NCBI GenBank assembly: GCA_017417315.1
Contig: JAFPZK010000051.1
Span: 1 to 47,629 of the forward strand
Reading direction: 5' to 3'
Length of the DNA: 47,629 nt
Origin: Bacteroidales bacterium
GTDB taxonomy: Bacteria; Bacteroidota; Bacteroidia; Bacteroidales; UBA3824
The notes under the pieces: model-generated
What the model saw: the letters and a program-made list of their open reading frames with translations, nothing else
The model's database searches: none
What the model was told of the DNA's origin: nothing
Position numbers and translations under genes: made by a program
Part shown: positions 36,873 to 46,011 of the stretch, one piece after another
Layout: each line of letters starts with the position of its first letter
Numbering within the stretch: the first letter of the stretch is position 1

Positions 36873-36916
36873 AAAAAAAAGTCCGGCAAAACAAACTTAA
36901 ATTTCCGGACTTTTTT
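36873..36916 (-). terminator. Intrinsic terminator after the secreted TPR gene
   Basis: GTCCGG (36881-36886) pairs with CCGGAC (36905-36910), extended by A/T pairs on both sides; on the minus strand the stem is followed by eight T (36880-36873). It ends the transcript of the gene at 37066 and lies only about 30 bp ahead of the DUF4301 start, so that operon needs a promoter very near or within the hairpin region, or lives on read-through. Confidence 0.8.
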
Positions 36917-37065
36917 CAAAAAAAATAACACTTAAAATCAAACAAGATATGAAAACAATTTTAGTTATAAAAAATCCGGCGCACTCACTGCGTTTTTCAA
37001 GGATTTTTCTGAAAGCAAATGTAAAAGACTTTTTTATTACTACCAAATTTTTTTACACTTTTTTT

Positions 37066-38331
37066 TTACAAAAATCTGGCTGTTGTTGTTTCATTATCAA
37101 ATGCGGTTACTTTAACAACGTCTCCCGCCTTAACAGAGTGCATAAAAGCATCTTCTTTGTTAGGGAAAAGTGCTGAATATTTTTTCAAAAGTTGGTCAGC
37201 CTGCTCCGAAAGCGAATTATCAATTTTTTTAGCCTTCGCAACATAATCTGCCGCAACCCAATAGATTTGACGGCGGTCAAAATCGTCTTTGCCGAAAAGA
37301 TTAGCGTTAGAGCCGTAAACCGCACCTATCAACAGATAAGAGCCTGCATTTTGCGGATTCAACTCCAAAGATTTTTTCGCAAACGATACCGCAGAAGAAT
37401 ATTTTTTCTGATAATTTGCAACAAGTGCCGACTCGTAAAGATAAGAAGCCTTTTTCATATTGTCGGTTTCTTTGCTTACCGCCTCGATGTAATACTGAGA
37501 GGCTTTTTCATAATCCTTATTCTTGCGGTTGAAACGGGCAATAAGTGCCGCAGCCTCAGCAGTAGGATTTTCAGCGTAAAGTTTTTCTGCCGAAAGCGCA
37601 AACAATTTGCTGCCCTCGCAATTAATCTCCGTCATAACATTACTGAGAAGTCTGATTTGGTCAGCAGTCTCAGGCAAAGAAAATTTTTCGTCAAACAATC
37701 TGTCAAAATCTGCCTGATAATTAAGGCGTGAAAGATTTTTTGTAAGCGTTGAAAAAAGTTTTTCGGTTTTTTCGTTACTTTCTCCTTTCTTGATAATCAA
37801 CAAATTGGGGACAATAACGTCAAAAAGTTTTTCATTCGTTAATTTTTTTTGGGCGGAAAGTGTCGTAGCAAGTTGAAAATAAGCCGTATAAGTGGCTATA
37901 TCAGTTTTTTCGCCACCAAGTTTTACCGAGTTTTCAAAAATATTGAACGCTTCTGAATAAGCAGTATCGGCTTTTCTTAATTTCATCACGTCAAAAGCCA
38001 TACGGCTGAGACATTGTGCTTCTTCTCCGTAATTTTCGATACGTTTGGAGTAAATGAGTTTTATCGTATCAACGTAAGCGTTGATAAGGCTCTCGTCAGT
38101 AGTTTTTGAGATAAGTCCTTTGTAAATTTTTACGCCGTCAATATAAACCGTTTTAGAAAATTTAGGACACTCATCAAGTACTATTCTGAAAGAATTAACA
38201 GCATTGTGATAAGATTCTACGTTTAAGAACTCCTTGTAAATAGAATAGTTAGCCGCGCATTTGTTGTCGTTCTGCGCATTAGATGCCGCGCTTAAAAAAG
38301 CCAAAGATAAACTCAAAACAATTTTTTTCAT
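37066..38331 (-). CDS. Secreted TPR protein
   Basis: This 421-residue protein has a signal peptide (MKKIVLSLSLAFLSAASNAQ) and TPR-like helical pairs over most of its length, clearest near the C-terminus (NKDYEKASQYYIEAVSKE, then KKYSSAVSFAKKSLELNPQN). The frame is open to 38376, but the ATG at 38331 is the start: it begins the signal peptide and has GGAGG five bases upstream, one of the few good Shine-Dalgarno sites in the window. Secreted TPR proteins of this type are common in Bacteroidetes; the partner is unknown. It has its own promoter (38362-38395) and terminator (36873-36916), so it is monocistronic. Confidence 0.88.
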   Translation of the reverse strand: MKKIVLSLSLAFLSAASNAQNDNKCAANYSIYKEFLNVESYHNAVNSFRIVLDECPKFSKTVYIDGVKIYKGLISKTTDESLINAYVDTIKLIYSKRIENYGEEAQCLSRMAFDVMKLRKADTAYSEAFNIFENSVKLGGEKTDIATYTAYFQLATTLSAQKKLTNEKLFDVIVPNLLIIKKGESNEKTEKLFSTLTKNLSRLNYQADFDRLFDEKFSLPETADQIRLLSNVMTEINCEGSKLFALSAEKLYAENPTAEAAALIARFNRKNKDYEKASQYYIEAVSKETDNMKKASYLYESALVANYQKKYSSAVSFAKKSLELNPQNAGSYLLIGAVYGSNANLFGKDDFDRRQIYWVAADYVAKAKKIDNSLSEQADQLLKKYSALFPNKEDAFMHSVKAGDVVKVTAFDNETTTARFL

Positions 38332-38361
38332 TTTGCCTCCTGTGTTTTTTATTACTTGCCG

Positions 38362-38395
38362 CAAAAGTAACCACATACTTTTATTTTAAGGCAAA
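38362..38395 (-). promoter_or_regulatory. Promoter of the secreted TPR gene
   Basis: TTTG (38392-38395), 22 nt, TACTTTTG (38362-38369) on the minus strand. The -7 box matches TAnnTTTG exactly; the spacing is slightly long. Transcription would begin near 38355, upstream of the GGAGG and ATG at 38331. Confidence 0.55.
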
Positions 38396-38421
38396 ACAAT
38401 AGTAAATTTTGTTTTAATTTT

Positions 38422-39165
38422 TCAGCCGTCAAAATACTCCAAGTTAATACTTCCGTTATAAAGTACGGCATACGGCGAAGACTTAAACCAACAGCCTGTG
38501 TTGATATATTTGACGTTCTCTTCCAAAAAAACCTCCGCTTCAAGATGACGGTGTCCGAAAATGTAACAATCAGCCGCCGTATCTTTCATAATTGAGCGTA
38601 TGTATTTGATAATGTGTTCTTTTTCGCCCCGAAACTGGAAAATATCCCTATCGTATTGATGACGGCGTTTACTCCACGAATAGCCGATTTGCATGGCAAC
38701 ATTCGGGTGAAAAAAGTTAGTGAACAAAAACTGCAAAACACGGTTAGTAAAAATCCACTTTATAAAAGCGTAACCGAAACTGTTGCTGCCGAGACCGTCT
38801 CCGTGTCCGCAAAAAATTTTTTTGCCGTCAAGAGAAAAAAGCCTCGGTTTTGTCCAAACGTTAATTCCGAACTCGTCTTTTAAATAATGATAGTGCCAAA
38901 CGTCGTGATTTCCTGTAAAATAATGAATTTCAACGCCTTGTTCTCGTAGTTCGGCAAGTTTGGTAAAAAATCTGTAAAAATATTTCGGGATAACGTGTCT
39001 CCATTCGTACCAATAGTCGAAAATGTCGCCTAAAAGGAAAATCGCTTTGGCATCGTCTTTTATAAAATCAAGCCAACGGATAATGCGTTTTTCTCTTTCA
39101 AGCGATATTTCTCTTTCGGGCGCACCGAGATGAAAATCCGACGCGAAAAAATATTTGTCGTGCAT
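38422..39165 (-). CDS. lpxH: UDP-2,3-diacylglucosamine diphosphatase (LpxH-type)
   Basis: This 247-residue calcineurin-like metallophosphoesterase hydrolyses UDP-2,3-diacylglucosamine to lipid X in lipid A synthesis. Metal-binding motifs are in order: SDFHLG (residues 9-14), GDIFDYW (near 46-52), GNHD (near 85-88), CGHGD (near 118-122) and FGHRH (near 202-206). It is 9 bp after aroC. A related family member with another phosphate ester substrate cannot be fully excluded, but the aromatic cap region DYWYEWRHVIP is typical of LpxH in Bacteroidetes. Confidence 0.9.
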   Translation of the reverse strand: MHDKYFFASDFHLGAPEREISLEREKRIIRWLDFIKDDAKAIFLLGDIFDYWYEWRHVIPKYFYRFFTKLAELREQGVEIHYFTGNHDVWHYHYLKDEFGINVWTKPRLFSLDGKKIFCGHGDGLGSNSFGYAFIKWIFTNRVLQFLFTNFFHPNVAMQIGYSWSKRRHQYDRDIFQFRGEKEHIIKYIRSIMKDTAADCYIFGHRHLEAEVFLEENVKYINTGCWFKSSPYAVLYNGSINLEYFDG

Positions 39166-39174
39166 TTTTCTTTT

Positions 39175-40164
39175 TTAAAAAACTCTTTTAACCGTTTGTG
39201 CAATCAGGCTTAAATCCGCTAATGCGACAGCCGCAGCCGCTTCCAAAACGGGCGGAACTCTCAGTGCAATGCACAAATCGTGTCTTCCCGTTACGACGAG
39301 TTCTTCTACTTTTCCCGTCTTAAAATTATAAGTCTCCTGAGGCAGAGATATTGACGGTGTCGGTTTGACGGCAATTCTGAAAACGATGTCATTACCGTTA
39401 GTGATTCCGCCGTTGATACCGCCGGCGTTGTTGGTTTCGGTTTTACCGTCAGCGTTTGTAATGCAATCGTTATTGAAACAGCCGGTCATTCTTGCGACTT
39501 TGAAACCAGCACCGAACTCTATGCCTTTGACCGCCGGAATGGAAAACACCGCCGCACTTATTGCCGATTCAACGCTTCCGAAAAACGGTTCTCCAAGACC
39601 GACAGGCAATCCTGAAATTTTACATTCCAAAATTCCGCCGATAGAATCCCGCGTTTCCTGAGCGAGTTCTATGGCTTTTTCAATATCTGCCGTGCCGCCG
39701 ATTTCGAGAATTTTGGCTTCGATTTTTGCAGGCGCAAGTATTTTTTTTGCGATAACACCCGCTGCAACAAGTCCCAAGGTAATCCTTCCCGAAAAATGTC
39801 CGCCGCCGGTGTAATCGTTATAACCGCCGTATTTTATCCTTGCCGTAAAATCCGCGTGTCCGGGTCTGGGGTGGTCAAAAAGTTGAGAATAATCCTTACT
39901 CTTGGTATTTTGGTTTCTAAAAAGCACCGCAATAGGCGCACCGGTAGTTTTTCCGTTAAAAACGCCTGAAAGAATTTCCGGCTCGTCGCCTTCGATTCTC
40001 GGTGTTGTGCCTTTGCCGCCGGATTTTCTGCGGAGCAAATCTTCTTGAAAATCCTCCTCTTTCAGAGATATTCCTGCCGGACAACCGTCAACAACGATTC
40101 CGAGTCCCTGACCGTGGGATTCTCCGAATATGCTGATTTTAAAAATGTTACCGAATGTGTTCAT
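39175..40164 (-). CDS. aroC: Chorismate synthase
   Basis: This 329-residue enzyme forms chorismate from EPSP, the last shared step of aromatic amino acid synthesis, using reduced FMN. Signatures are FGESHGQGLGIVVDG (residues 14-28), RRKSGGKGTTPR (near 45-56), RPGHADFTARIKYGGYNDYTG (near 98-118, conserved His and Arg; quoted in two parts as RPGHADF and KYGGYNDYTG) and GRHDLCIALR near the C-terminus. It is slightly shorter than most homologues (350-360), the difference being in the C-terminal region, but all motifs are intact. Confidence 0.96.
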   Translation of the reverse strand: MNTFGNIFKISIFGESHGQGLGIVVDGCPAGISLKEEDFQEDLLRRKSGGKGTTPRIEGDEPEILSGVFNGKTTGAPIAVLFRNQNTKSKDYSQLFDHPRPGHADFTARIKYGGYNDYTGGGHFSGRITLGLVAAGVIAKKILAPAKIEAKILEIGGTADIEKAIELAQETRDSIGGILECKISGLPVGLGEPFFGSVESAISAAVFSIPAVKGIEFGAGFKVARMTGCFNNDCITNADGKTETNNAGGINGGITNGNDIVFRIAVKPTPSISLPQETYNFKTGKVEELVVTGRHDLCIALRVPPVLEAAAAVALADLSLIAQTVKRVF

Positions 40165-40271
40165 AATTTTAAATATTTGTCATTTTCATTTTCGTTGCAA
40201 AGAAAATATTTTTTTCGCAAAACCGCAAAAAAAAATTGCAGGGAAACATGGCATGGCTTTTTTGTGTTATT

Positions 40272-40640
40272 TTACACTCCTAAGACTATTTCCGGTGCAA
40301 TATTGAGTTTTTGACTCATTGTACGGGCGATAGACAAAGACGGTTCTTTTTTCCCGATAATTATATCATTCATACCGGCAGAACTTATACCCAACAATGC
40401 CGCAAGATTTTGCTGAGAAAGTCCCATTTCGTACATACGGAGTTTTATAACATCAAGCAAAGTCGGCTTTTCTATATGAACATATTTATCTTCATAATCG
40501 GCAACAAGAGCGGAAAGTAATGCCAATTCAATTTTTGCAGGCGAATCTTCGGGAACATCGTCGCCCCATGTCAGAGGTAGCAACTCCTCTATTCTATCAA
40601 CTGCAACTTTAAATTCTTTTTCATTTTTGATTTCTGCCAT
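40272..40640 (-). CDS. HigA-type antitoxin / XRE regulator, no adjacent toxin
   Basis: In this 122-residue protein an acidic N-terminal region (about 1-65) is followed by a helix-turn-helix of the XRE family: GLSQQNLAALLGISSAGMND (near 72-91), then KKEPSLSIARTMSQKLNI. This matches the HigA-like antitoxins that pair with HigB/RelE-type toxins. In such pairs the toxin gene usually precedes the antitoxin gene, but here upstream (40641-40817) there is only the clpX promoter region and no toxin frame, and downstream is aroC. It is thus an orphan antitoxin or a solitary regulator. Confidence 0.8.
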   Translation of the reverse strand: MAEIKNEKEFKVAVDRIEELLPLTWGDDVPEDSPAKIELALLSALVADYEDKYVHIEKPTLLDVIKLRMYEMGLSQQNLAALLGISSAGMNDIIIGKKEPSLSIARTMSQKLNIAPEIVLGV

Positions 40641-40758
40641 AATTTTTAAATGTTTTTAATGTCCCTAATTCTGTCACGTCTTTTAAAAACTTTTTCGTGT
40701 TGAACTTCCTGCTCATATTTTTTTTGAAAAATTTTGATGTTGCGAAGTTATATAGTAT

Positions 40759-40790
40759 TTTGTTTTTTTCAAAAAAAATTTATACCTTTG
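40759..40790 (+). promoter_or_regulatory. Promoter of clpX
   Basis: TTTG (40759-40762), exactly 20 nt, TACCTTTG (40783-40790): both elements match the Bacteroidetes vegetative promoter perfectly. Transcription should start near 40797, about 20 nt before the ATG at 40818. Confidence 0.8.
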
Positions 40791-40817
40791 CGCACTTGAA
40801 AAAATAATATTTTAATT

Positions 40818-42065
40818 ATGTCAAAACAGAACGTAAACAGATGCACTTTTTGCGGCCGTCCGAAAAGCGAAACGGAACTTCTCGTAGAAGGTCAGGAAGG
40901 ATTTATTTGTAATTTTTGCATAGAACAGGCTCACCAGATTTTGGTAGAAAGTTCTCAAAGTCAGACAACTACCCCGAAAGGTCAAATAGAATTTAATTAT
41001 AAACCCTCGGATATAAAAAATTTTCTCGACCAATACGTTATCGGTCAGGAAAATGCAAAAAAATCATTGAGCGTGGCTGTTTACAATCACTATAAACGCC
41101 TTAATCAAAAGCCGTCAAAGTCAAAAAGCAAAAACGACGACGTTGAAATAGAAAAGTCTAATATCATAATGGTAGGTCAGACGGGAACAGGTAAAACATT
41201 GTTAGCCAAAACAATAGCAAGACTCTTGAACGTTCCTTTCACTATCGTTGACGCAACCGTCTTAACAGAAGCCGGTTATGTCGGCGAAGACGTTGAAAGC
41301 CTTTTGAGCCGTCTTCTCCAAGCCTGCGACTACAACGTAGAACTCGCAGAAAGAGGAATCGTCTTCATCGACGAAATCGACAAAATCGCCCGCAAAGGCG
41401 ACAATCCGTCAATTACGAGGGACGTTTCAGGCGAGGGCGTTCAGCAGGGACTTTTGAAAATTCTCGAAGGCAGTATCGTAAACGTTCCGCCTAACGGTGG
41501 CAGAAAACACCCCGAACAAAGAATGGTATCTGTCAACACAAAAGATATTCTTTTTATTTGCGGCGGCGCATTCGACGGAATCGAGAAAAAAATCGCTCAA
41601 AGAATCAATGCCGAAATTGTCGGCTTTAATTCTATCCGCGAAACCGGCAAAGTGGACAAGGACAACTTATTGCAATACATCACGCCGACAGATTTAAAAT
41701 CGTTCGGTCTTATTCCCGAAATTATCGGCCGTCTTCCCGTGTTGACGTTCCTCGACCCGCTTGACAGAACGGCACTCAGGAACATTCTTACCGAACCCAA
41801 AAACGCGATTATCCGTCAGTACATAAAATTGTTCAAGATGGACGGCGTAGACTTGGATTTTGAACCGCAAGTTCTTGAATATATTGTAGATAAAGCGATA
41901 GAGTTTAAACTCGGCGCACGCGGTCTGCGTTCTATCTGCGAGACGATTATGCTTGATGTCATGTACGAAATTCCTTCAAAATCAATGACATCATACACCG
42001 TAACGCTTGATTACGCAAAAGAAAAACTCGCTCATGCGGAATTTTTGAAATACGCACGCGCTTAA
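40818..42065 (+). CDS. clpX: ATP-dependent Clp protease ATP-binding subunit ClpX
   Basis: This 415-residue AAA+ unfoldase feeds substrates to ClpP. The N-terminal zinc-binding domain has C9, C12, C31 and C34 (CTFC and CNFC). Walker A is GQTGTGKT (near 118-125), Walker B VFIDEID (near 181-187), and a pore-loop GYVGED follows. The sensor-2 GARGLR is near 373. No clpP is adjacent, unlike in many proteobacteria. It has its own strong promoter and is followed by obgE after 30 bp. Confidence 0.98.
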   Translation: MSKQNVNRCTFCGRPKSETELLVEGQEGFICNFCIEQAHQILVESSQSQTTTPKGQIEFNYKPSDIKNFLDQYVIGQENAKKSLSVAVYNHYKRLNQKPSKSKSKNDDVEIEKSNIIMVGQTGTGKTLLAKTIARLLNVPFTIVDATVLTEAGYVGEDVESLLSRLLQACDYNVELAERGIVFIDEIDKIARKGDNPSITRDVSGEGVQQGLLKILEGSIVNVPPNGGRKHPEQRMVSVNTKDILFICGGAFDGIEKKIAQRINAEIVGFNSIRETGKVDKDNLLQYITPTDLKSFGLIPEIIGRLPVLTFLDPLDRTALRNILTEPKNAIIRQYIKLFKMDGVDLDFEPQVLEYIVDKAIEFKLGARGLRSICETIMLDVMYEIPSKSMTSYTVTLDYAKEKLAHAEFLKYARA

Positions 42066-42095
42066 AAGAAAAAAATAAAAAAATAAGGGAAAAAT

Positions 42096-43196
42096 ATGGA
42101 TAATTTTATTGATTACGTAAAAATATACGTCAAATCGGGTAGCGGCGGCTCGGGCAGTGCGCATTTGAAGCGCGAAAAATACCGTCCGAAAGCCGGTCCT
42201 GACGGAGGCGACGGCGGAAAAGGCGGCAGCGTTATCATTCGCGGCAACAAGCAATATTGGACACTTTTGCACTTGAAATACCAAAAACACATCATCGCTG
42301 AAAACGGCGTTTCCGGCATGAGGGACACTTGGAAAGGCAAAGACGGGAAAGACGTTATCATTGACGTTCCGCTCGGAACGGTGGCAAAAGACGCTGAAAC
42401 TTTTGAAGTGCTTTTTGAAATCACCGAAGACGGTCAGGAGGAGGTAATCGCAAAAGGCGGACGCGGCGGTTTGGGCAACGTACATTTTAAGTCGTCAACA
42501 AACCAAGCACCAAGATACGCCCAGCCGGGTGAAGACTGCGAAGAGGGTTGGAAAATTCTCGAACTTAAAGTCTTGGCTGACATCGGTTTAGTAGGATTTC
42601 CTAACGCCGGAAAGTCAACTTTACTGTCTTCGATTTCGGCGGCAAAACCCAAAATCGCGGACTATCCTTTTACGACGCTCGTTCCGCAACTCGGAATCGT
42701 GGACGTAGGCGGAAAACACAGTTTTGTAATGGCTGACATTCCGGGTATCATAGAAGGCGCGTCAGAAGGCAAAGGCTTGGGACTGAGATTTTTAAGGCAC
42801 ATTGAGAGAAACTCTCTCCTGCTCTTTCTGATTCCTGCCGACAGCGACGACGTAAGAAAAGACTACGAAATTCTTCTCAACGAGTTGGCGGAATACAATC
42901 CCGAACTTTTGGACAAAAAACGTATTCTGGCGGTTTCAAAATGCGATTTGGCTGACGAGGAAATTTTGGCGGACATCAAGAAAAAACTTCCCGAAGATTT
43001 GCCGTACTTTATGTTTTCGTCGTTTACAAAAGAAGGTCTTAATCAGTTAGTTTACGGAATCTGGGACATCTTGGAAAAAGAAAACGCCGAGCCTGAAAAG
43101 CCTCAGTCGGTTTTTGAACCCGTTGCAGAAGTTTCAGAAGAAGTTGACGAAGACGAACTTTCGAGACTGTCTGTCAAGGAAGATGATATATGGTAA
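42096..43196 (+). CDS. obgE: GTPase ObgE/CgtA
   Basis: This 366-residue ribosome-assembly GTPase has a glycine-rich Obg domain (residues 1-158, with [13 protein letters not shown] and [11 protein letters not shown]), then the G domain: G1 GFPNAGKST (near 166-174), G3 [16 protein letters not shown] (near 213-228) and G4 SKCD (near 285-288). The C-terminal tail after about 335 is acidic, ending in [19 protein letters not shown]. The last 94 bp overlap the 3' end of the YihY-like gene on the opposite strand. It lies 30 bp after clpX and likely shares its transcript. Confidence 0.97.
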   Translation: MDNFIDYVKIYVKSGSGGSGSAHLKREKYRPKAGPDGGDGGKGGSVIIRGNKQYWTLLHLKYQKHIIAENGVSGMRDTWKGKDGKDVIIDVPLGTVAKDAETFEVLFEITEDGQEEVIAKGGRGGLGNVHFKSSTNQAPRYAQPGEDCEEGWKILELKVLADIGLVGFPNAGKSTLLSSISAAKPKIADYPFTTLVPQLGIVDVGGKHSFVMADIPGIIEGASEGKGLGLRFLRHIERNSLLLFLIPADSDDVRKDYEILLNELAEYNPELLDKKRILAVSKCDLADEEILADIKKKLPEDLPYFMFSSFTKEGLNQLVYGIWDILEKENAEPEKPQSVFEPVAEVSEEVDEDELSRLSVKEDDIW

Positions 43197-44515
43197 TTTT
43201 TTAATAATATACCGTCTAATGTTTTGAAGAACTCGCTTTCCTTGTGTTTGCAGAGTTCTTCTATTTTTCTGAAATCACCGTTTATATTGACGGGAAAATC
43301 GTTGTCATTTCCTAAATTTTCAAACCTTTCGTAAATGGTGTGGACAGAGATTTCGCTGATGTCCATAGCCGGAATATAAGTCGGCGAATTGTTTTTATCA
43401 TCGCGGATTTCAGCCAAAAGTCCTACCTCTTGAAGCCGTCCCGTAATGTAAATGAAAAGTTTTTGCGAAATCTTCAAATCTTCGCTCCATTGAAAAGCAT
43501 TTTTCGGTTTTTCCTGTTTCTGAAAACTTTCTATTATTTTGGTCATAATCAGGACAGCGACCTTTTTTTGAAGACCCATGCTGATATTTCCGGCGGAATA
43601 TTCCGTAGTATAATTGCTGACATTTTGAATAGAATACGTAAGTTCGCAGCCGACAAGCACTATAATCCACGACGTCTGCAACCAAACCAAAAACAACGGT
43701 AAAGCCGCGAAACTTCCGTAAACTGCGCCGTATTCGTTAGCCCCCATCTGAAAGGTTACGAAAATCCACTGCCAAACTTCAAATATAACGCCCGTAACCG
43801 CGCCCGAAATCACGGCTGCCTTAATGTCGACTTTTGTATTCGGCATTATCAGGTAGACAATCGTGAAAACCATCGCCATCAAAACCCACGGCAAAATCTT
43901 GATAATCAGGCTCAAAAGCGGTGAAAAATAATCGGAAAAAGTACCCGGAAGATGCGATGTCAAGAAAAACGTCGCGCTGCTTGACACAATCAGCATAATC
44001 GGCGTAAAAATCATAATCGTAACGTAATCGGTAACTTTTCTTAGAATCGGACGTCCGTTTTTTATGTTCCACATAAAATTGAAAGCCTCCTCGATATTGC
44101 TGAGAAGTTTGAAAACCGAATACAAAAGCATTACAACACCGATTCCGGCGATGAGTCCGCCTTTTGTGTTTTCGAGCATCGAAGACGAAAACGAAATCAA
44201 ATATTCCGCCATATCGGGCTGCGCCTCAAAAGTCCCCTTTATAAAACCCTCCACCAAAGTTTCAAGACCGAAACCCTTTGCAATCGCAAACGCTAAGGCA
44301 ATAATCGGCACTACGGACAAAAGCGTAAAAAAAGTCAAAGCCGAAGCCCTTACCGAACAACCGTTTTCTATAAAACCTTTAACCGCGATAATCAAAATTT
44401 TAAGAATGTTAAAAGAATGACGGCGGGTTTTGCTGATGTTGTTAAGTTCGAGCCTCCAAATATCATTCGTAATGAATTTTCGGATTTCGGAGATTTTTTC
44501 TGTTAATGCAGCCAT
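43103..44515 (-). CDS. YihY/BrkB family inner-membrane protein
   Basis: This 470-residue protein has about six hydrophobic segments between residues 45 and 300 (for example [23 protein letters not shown] as the family-typical first one) and a soluble C-terminal part. The family has been linked to transport or lipid handling but is not settled. The C-terminus, from about residue 440, is a Ser/Thr-rich string ([14 protein letters not shown]) that is the antisense reading of the acidic obgE tail, so the real fold ends before it. The stop at 43103 is the first in frame, giving a 94-bp convergent overlap with obgE. The start is 4 bp after the carbonic anhydrase-like gene, so it is the third gene of a short operon. 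Confidence 0.88.
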   Translation of the reverse strand: MAALTEKISEIRKFITNDIWRLELNNISKTRRHSFNILKILIIAVKGFIENGCSVRASALTFFTLLSVVPIIALAFAIAKGFGLETLVEGFIKGTFEAQPDMAEYLISFSSSMLENTKGGLIAGIGVVMLLYSVFKLLSNIEEAFNFMWNIKNGRPILRKVTDYVTIMIFTPIMLIVSSSATFFLTSHLPGTFSDYFSPLLSLIIKILPWVLMAMVFTIVYLIMPNTKVDIKAAVISGAVTGVIFEVWQWIFVTFQMGANEYGAVYGSFAALPLFLVWLQTSWIIVLVGCELTYSIQNVSNYTTEYSAGNISMGLQKKVAVLIMTKIIESFQKQEKPKNAFQWSEDLKISQKLFIYITGRLQEVGLLAEIRDDKNNSPTYIPAMDISEISVHTIYERFENLGNDNDFPVNINGDFRKIEELCKHKESEFFKTLDGILLKNYHISSSLTDSLESSSSSTSSETSATGSKTD

Positions 44516-44519
44516 TTTT

Positions 44520-45032
44520 CTATCTGTACCAATCGGCGTACATCGCGTAATTGTTAACTATTCTGTCAATTAAATCCTTTTGAAGTTTTTGGTCGGTATC
44601 TTTTATTTTTTTAGCGGGACAACCGGCATAAACTCTGCCTTTTTCGGTTTTAGTGCCTTTGGTAACCACTGCTCCGGCGGCGATTATGCAGTTTTCCTCT
44701 ATGACGGCATCGTCCATGACGATTGCGCCCATGCCAATCAAAACGTTGTCTTTTACCGTGCAACCGTGAACCACGGCGTTGTGGGCAATAGAAACATTGC
44801 TGCCGATGTTCAGCGGACTTGTCTTGTAAGTGGAATGAAGGCAGGCGTTGTCCTGAATGTTGACGCGGTTGCCAATCCTTATGGAATTAACGTCGCCCCT
44901 TATAACGGCGTTGAACCAGACGTTGCAGTCGTCGCCCATAACAACGTCGCCTATGACGGTGCAGTTGTCAGCAAGCCATATATTTTTGCCAAACTCAGGA
45001 GTTTTGCCCAAAAGCGGTTTTATCAGTGCCAT
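44520..45032 (-). CDS. Gamma-carbonic anhydrase-like hexapeptide protein
   Basis: This 170-residue left-handed beta-helix protein shows hexapeptide periodicity ([LIV]GxxxN-type) from about residue 18 to 135. The metal-site pattern of gamma-carbonic anhydrase relatives is visible: an Arg in NAVIRGDVNSIRIG, then NIQDNACLHST (near 57-67), SIAHNAVVHGC (near 82-92, two His), typical of the YrdA/CaiE group. Carbonic anhydrase activity is possible but not shown for most of this group; an acyltransferase role is the alternative. It lies 22 bp after the zinc-ribbon protein. Confidence 0.9.
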   Translation of the reverse strand: MALIKPLLGKTPEFGKNIWLADNCTVIGDVVMGDDCNVWFNAVIRGDVNSIRIGNRVNIQDNACLHSTYKTSPLNIGSNVSIAHNAVVHGCTVKDNVLIGMGAIVMDDAVIEENCIIAAGAVVTKGTKTEKGRVYAGCPAKKIKDTDQKLQKDLIDRIVNNYAMYADWYR

Positions 45033-45054
45033 TTTTTTGCAGTTTTTTCGTTTG

Positions 45055-45639
45055 TTAACTCAAATCCAAATCTACGTCTTCGTCATCGTTTTGCGACTTT
45101 TTCTGATTGTTGCAGAAGGGGCAGACATCAAATGAATACGGATAAATTTCGCCGCAATAGGGACAACTTTTAAGTTTTCCTGCCGGTTTTTCCTCCGGCA
45201 TAGGTTCGGCAGCCTGAGGCGGCTGTTCTGCGGTGTTTTGAGCCTGAGTTTCAGGAGAGTACATATCAAACCAGACTTTTTGCGACTGCCATGCGCCGTC
45301 TTTCAAAAATCTGTCGTGATAACTCTCGCCCCTTGCTATACAGCACCTGCCGACGGTTTTTCTGCCCGAAAAATCCGCGCCGGAATTTTTTTTGCCGAGT
45401 GAGAGCCTCAGCCCGTTGTTTTTTGAGATAACGGGTTTCATCTCGGTCAAGTCCAGCATATAACATTTTTCCTCAGAAGCCTCGGAAAACTTCACAAAAA
45501 CGAAGTAAATTCTCGGCGTACCCGCCCAAAGAAAATTTATAACGTCTTTTTTCAACGAGAATTTTCCCTGCGCGCCGCCCTGACCGACGATTGAAACTTC
45601 CAATCCGTCAGAGATTTGTTTCCATTCAAGAGAGTCCAT
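45055..45639 (-). CDS. Hypothetical protein with C-terminal zinc ribbon
   Basis: I recognise no family in this 194-residue protein. Residues 1-125 look like a mixed beta domain (WKQISDGLEVSIVGQGGAQG, then FLWAGTPRIYFVFVKF). A Pro/Glu/Ala-rich linker (about 130-152) leads to a four-cysteine zinc ribbon, CPYCGEIYPYSFDVCPFC (near 158-175), and an acidic tail ending DDEDVDLDLS. The absence of a signal peptide or membrane segment suggests the cytoplasm. It is the first gene of a short operon with the carbonic anhydrase-like and YihY-like genes, but nothing ties their functions together. Confidence 0.72.
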   Translation of the reverse strand: MDSLEWKQISDGLEVSIVGQGGAQGKFSLKKDVINFLWAGTPRIYFVFVKFSEASEEKCYMLDLTEMKPVISKNNGLRLSLGKKNSGADFSGRKTVGRCCIARGESYHDRFLKDGAWQSQKVWFDMYSPETQAQNTAEQPPQAAEPMPEEKPAGKLKSCPYCGEIYPYSFDVCPFCNNQKKSQNDDEDVDLDLS

Positions 45640-45852
45640 ATAATAACAAAATTATATGCAAATGTAAATATTTTTTTTAAAACGCAAAAAAAATTATTTC
45701 ATTTGTTTGCGGGGGTTGCAAAAACTACGTTTTTTTTCACGCCCCGCCTAATCTCTACCGCCGCTCTGCGGCTACAAAGTGAAAATAAAAACGGGCGAAA
45801 AAATAATTTCCGCCCGTATGTTATTAATTCAAAAACTTGAAAACAAGATTAA
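45640..45852. other. Non-coding gap with hairpins
   Basis: No gene is seen. It holds GCGGGG (near 45709) against CCCCGC (near 45753), a short GCCGC-TCT-GCGGC hairpin near 45762-45774 and the terminator at 45782-45817. The GC-rich palindromes in AT-rich DNA resemble the dispersed element at 5699-5764 in style but not in sequence. Confidence 0.55.
45782..45817 (-). terminator. Intrinsic terminator for the minus-strand genes to the right
   Basis: ACGGGCG (45791-45797) pairs with CGCCCGT (45811-45817); on the minus strand the stem is followed by a T-rich run (45790-45782, TTTTATTTT). It ends the BIG2-PAP2 transcript or the gene tail at 45853. Confidence 0.75.
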
Positions 45853-46011
45853 TTACTGCGCATCGCGAACCAGCCGAGCAGACCGTTGCTCTCCGTACTC
45901 GACTACCACTTTGATCTGTGGTTTCTCAATAAACATAACCCGTGCCAAGACAATGTAATCAATCGGAAGGTTGCTAATCGTCAATACTTCCAAGTAAAGA
46001 AAAATCGACAT
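45853..46011 (-). pseudogene. Orphan C-terminal fragment ending RLVRDAQ
   Basis: A 52-codon frame on the minus strand runs from an ATG at 46011 (inside the end of the PAP2 gene, in another frame) to a stop at 45853. The meaningful part, after about residue 10, reads LTISNLPIDYIVLARVMF and ends EYGEQRSARLVRDAQ. Its codons (CGG, CTG, GTC, GAG) and higher GC content differ from its neighbours. A closing VRLVRD-like segment is common at the C-terminus of some repeated Bacteroidetes surface proteins. I read it as the tail of a lost gene, left upstream of its own terminator; it may be coincidence. Confidence 0.3.

Noticed and set aside
40641..40740. A short minus-strand frame (about 31 codons, MSRKFNTKKFLKDVTELG...) upstream of the HigA-like gene, considered as a HigB toxin
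   Set aside because: It is far too short for HigB, overlaps the antitoxin start in another frame, overlaps the clpX promoter region and shows none of the toxin motifs.
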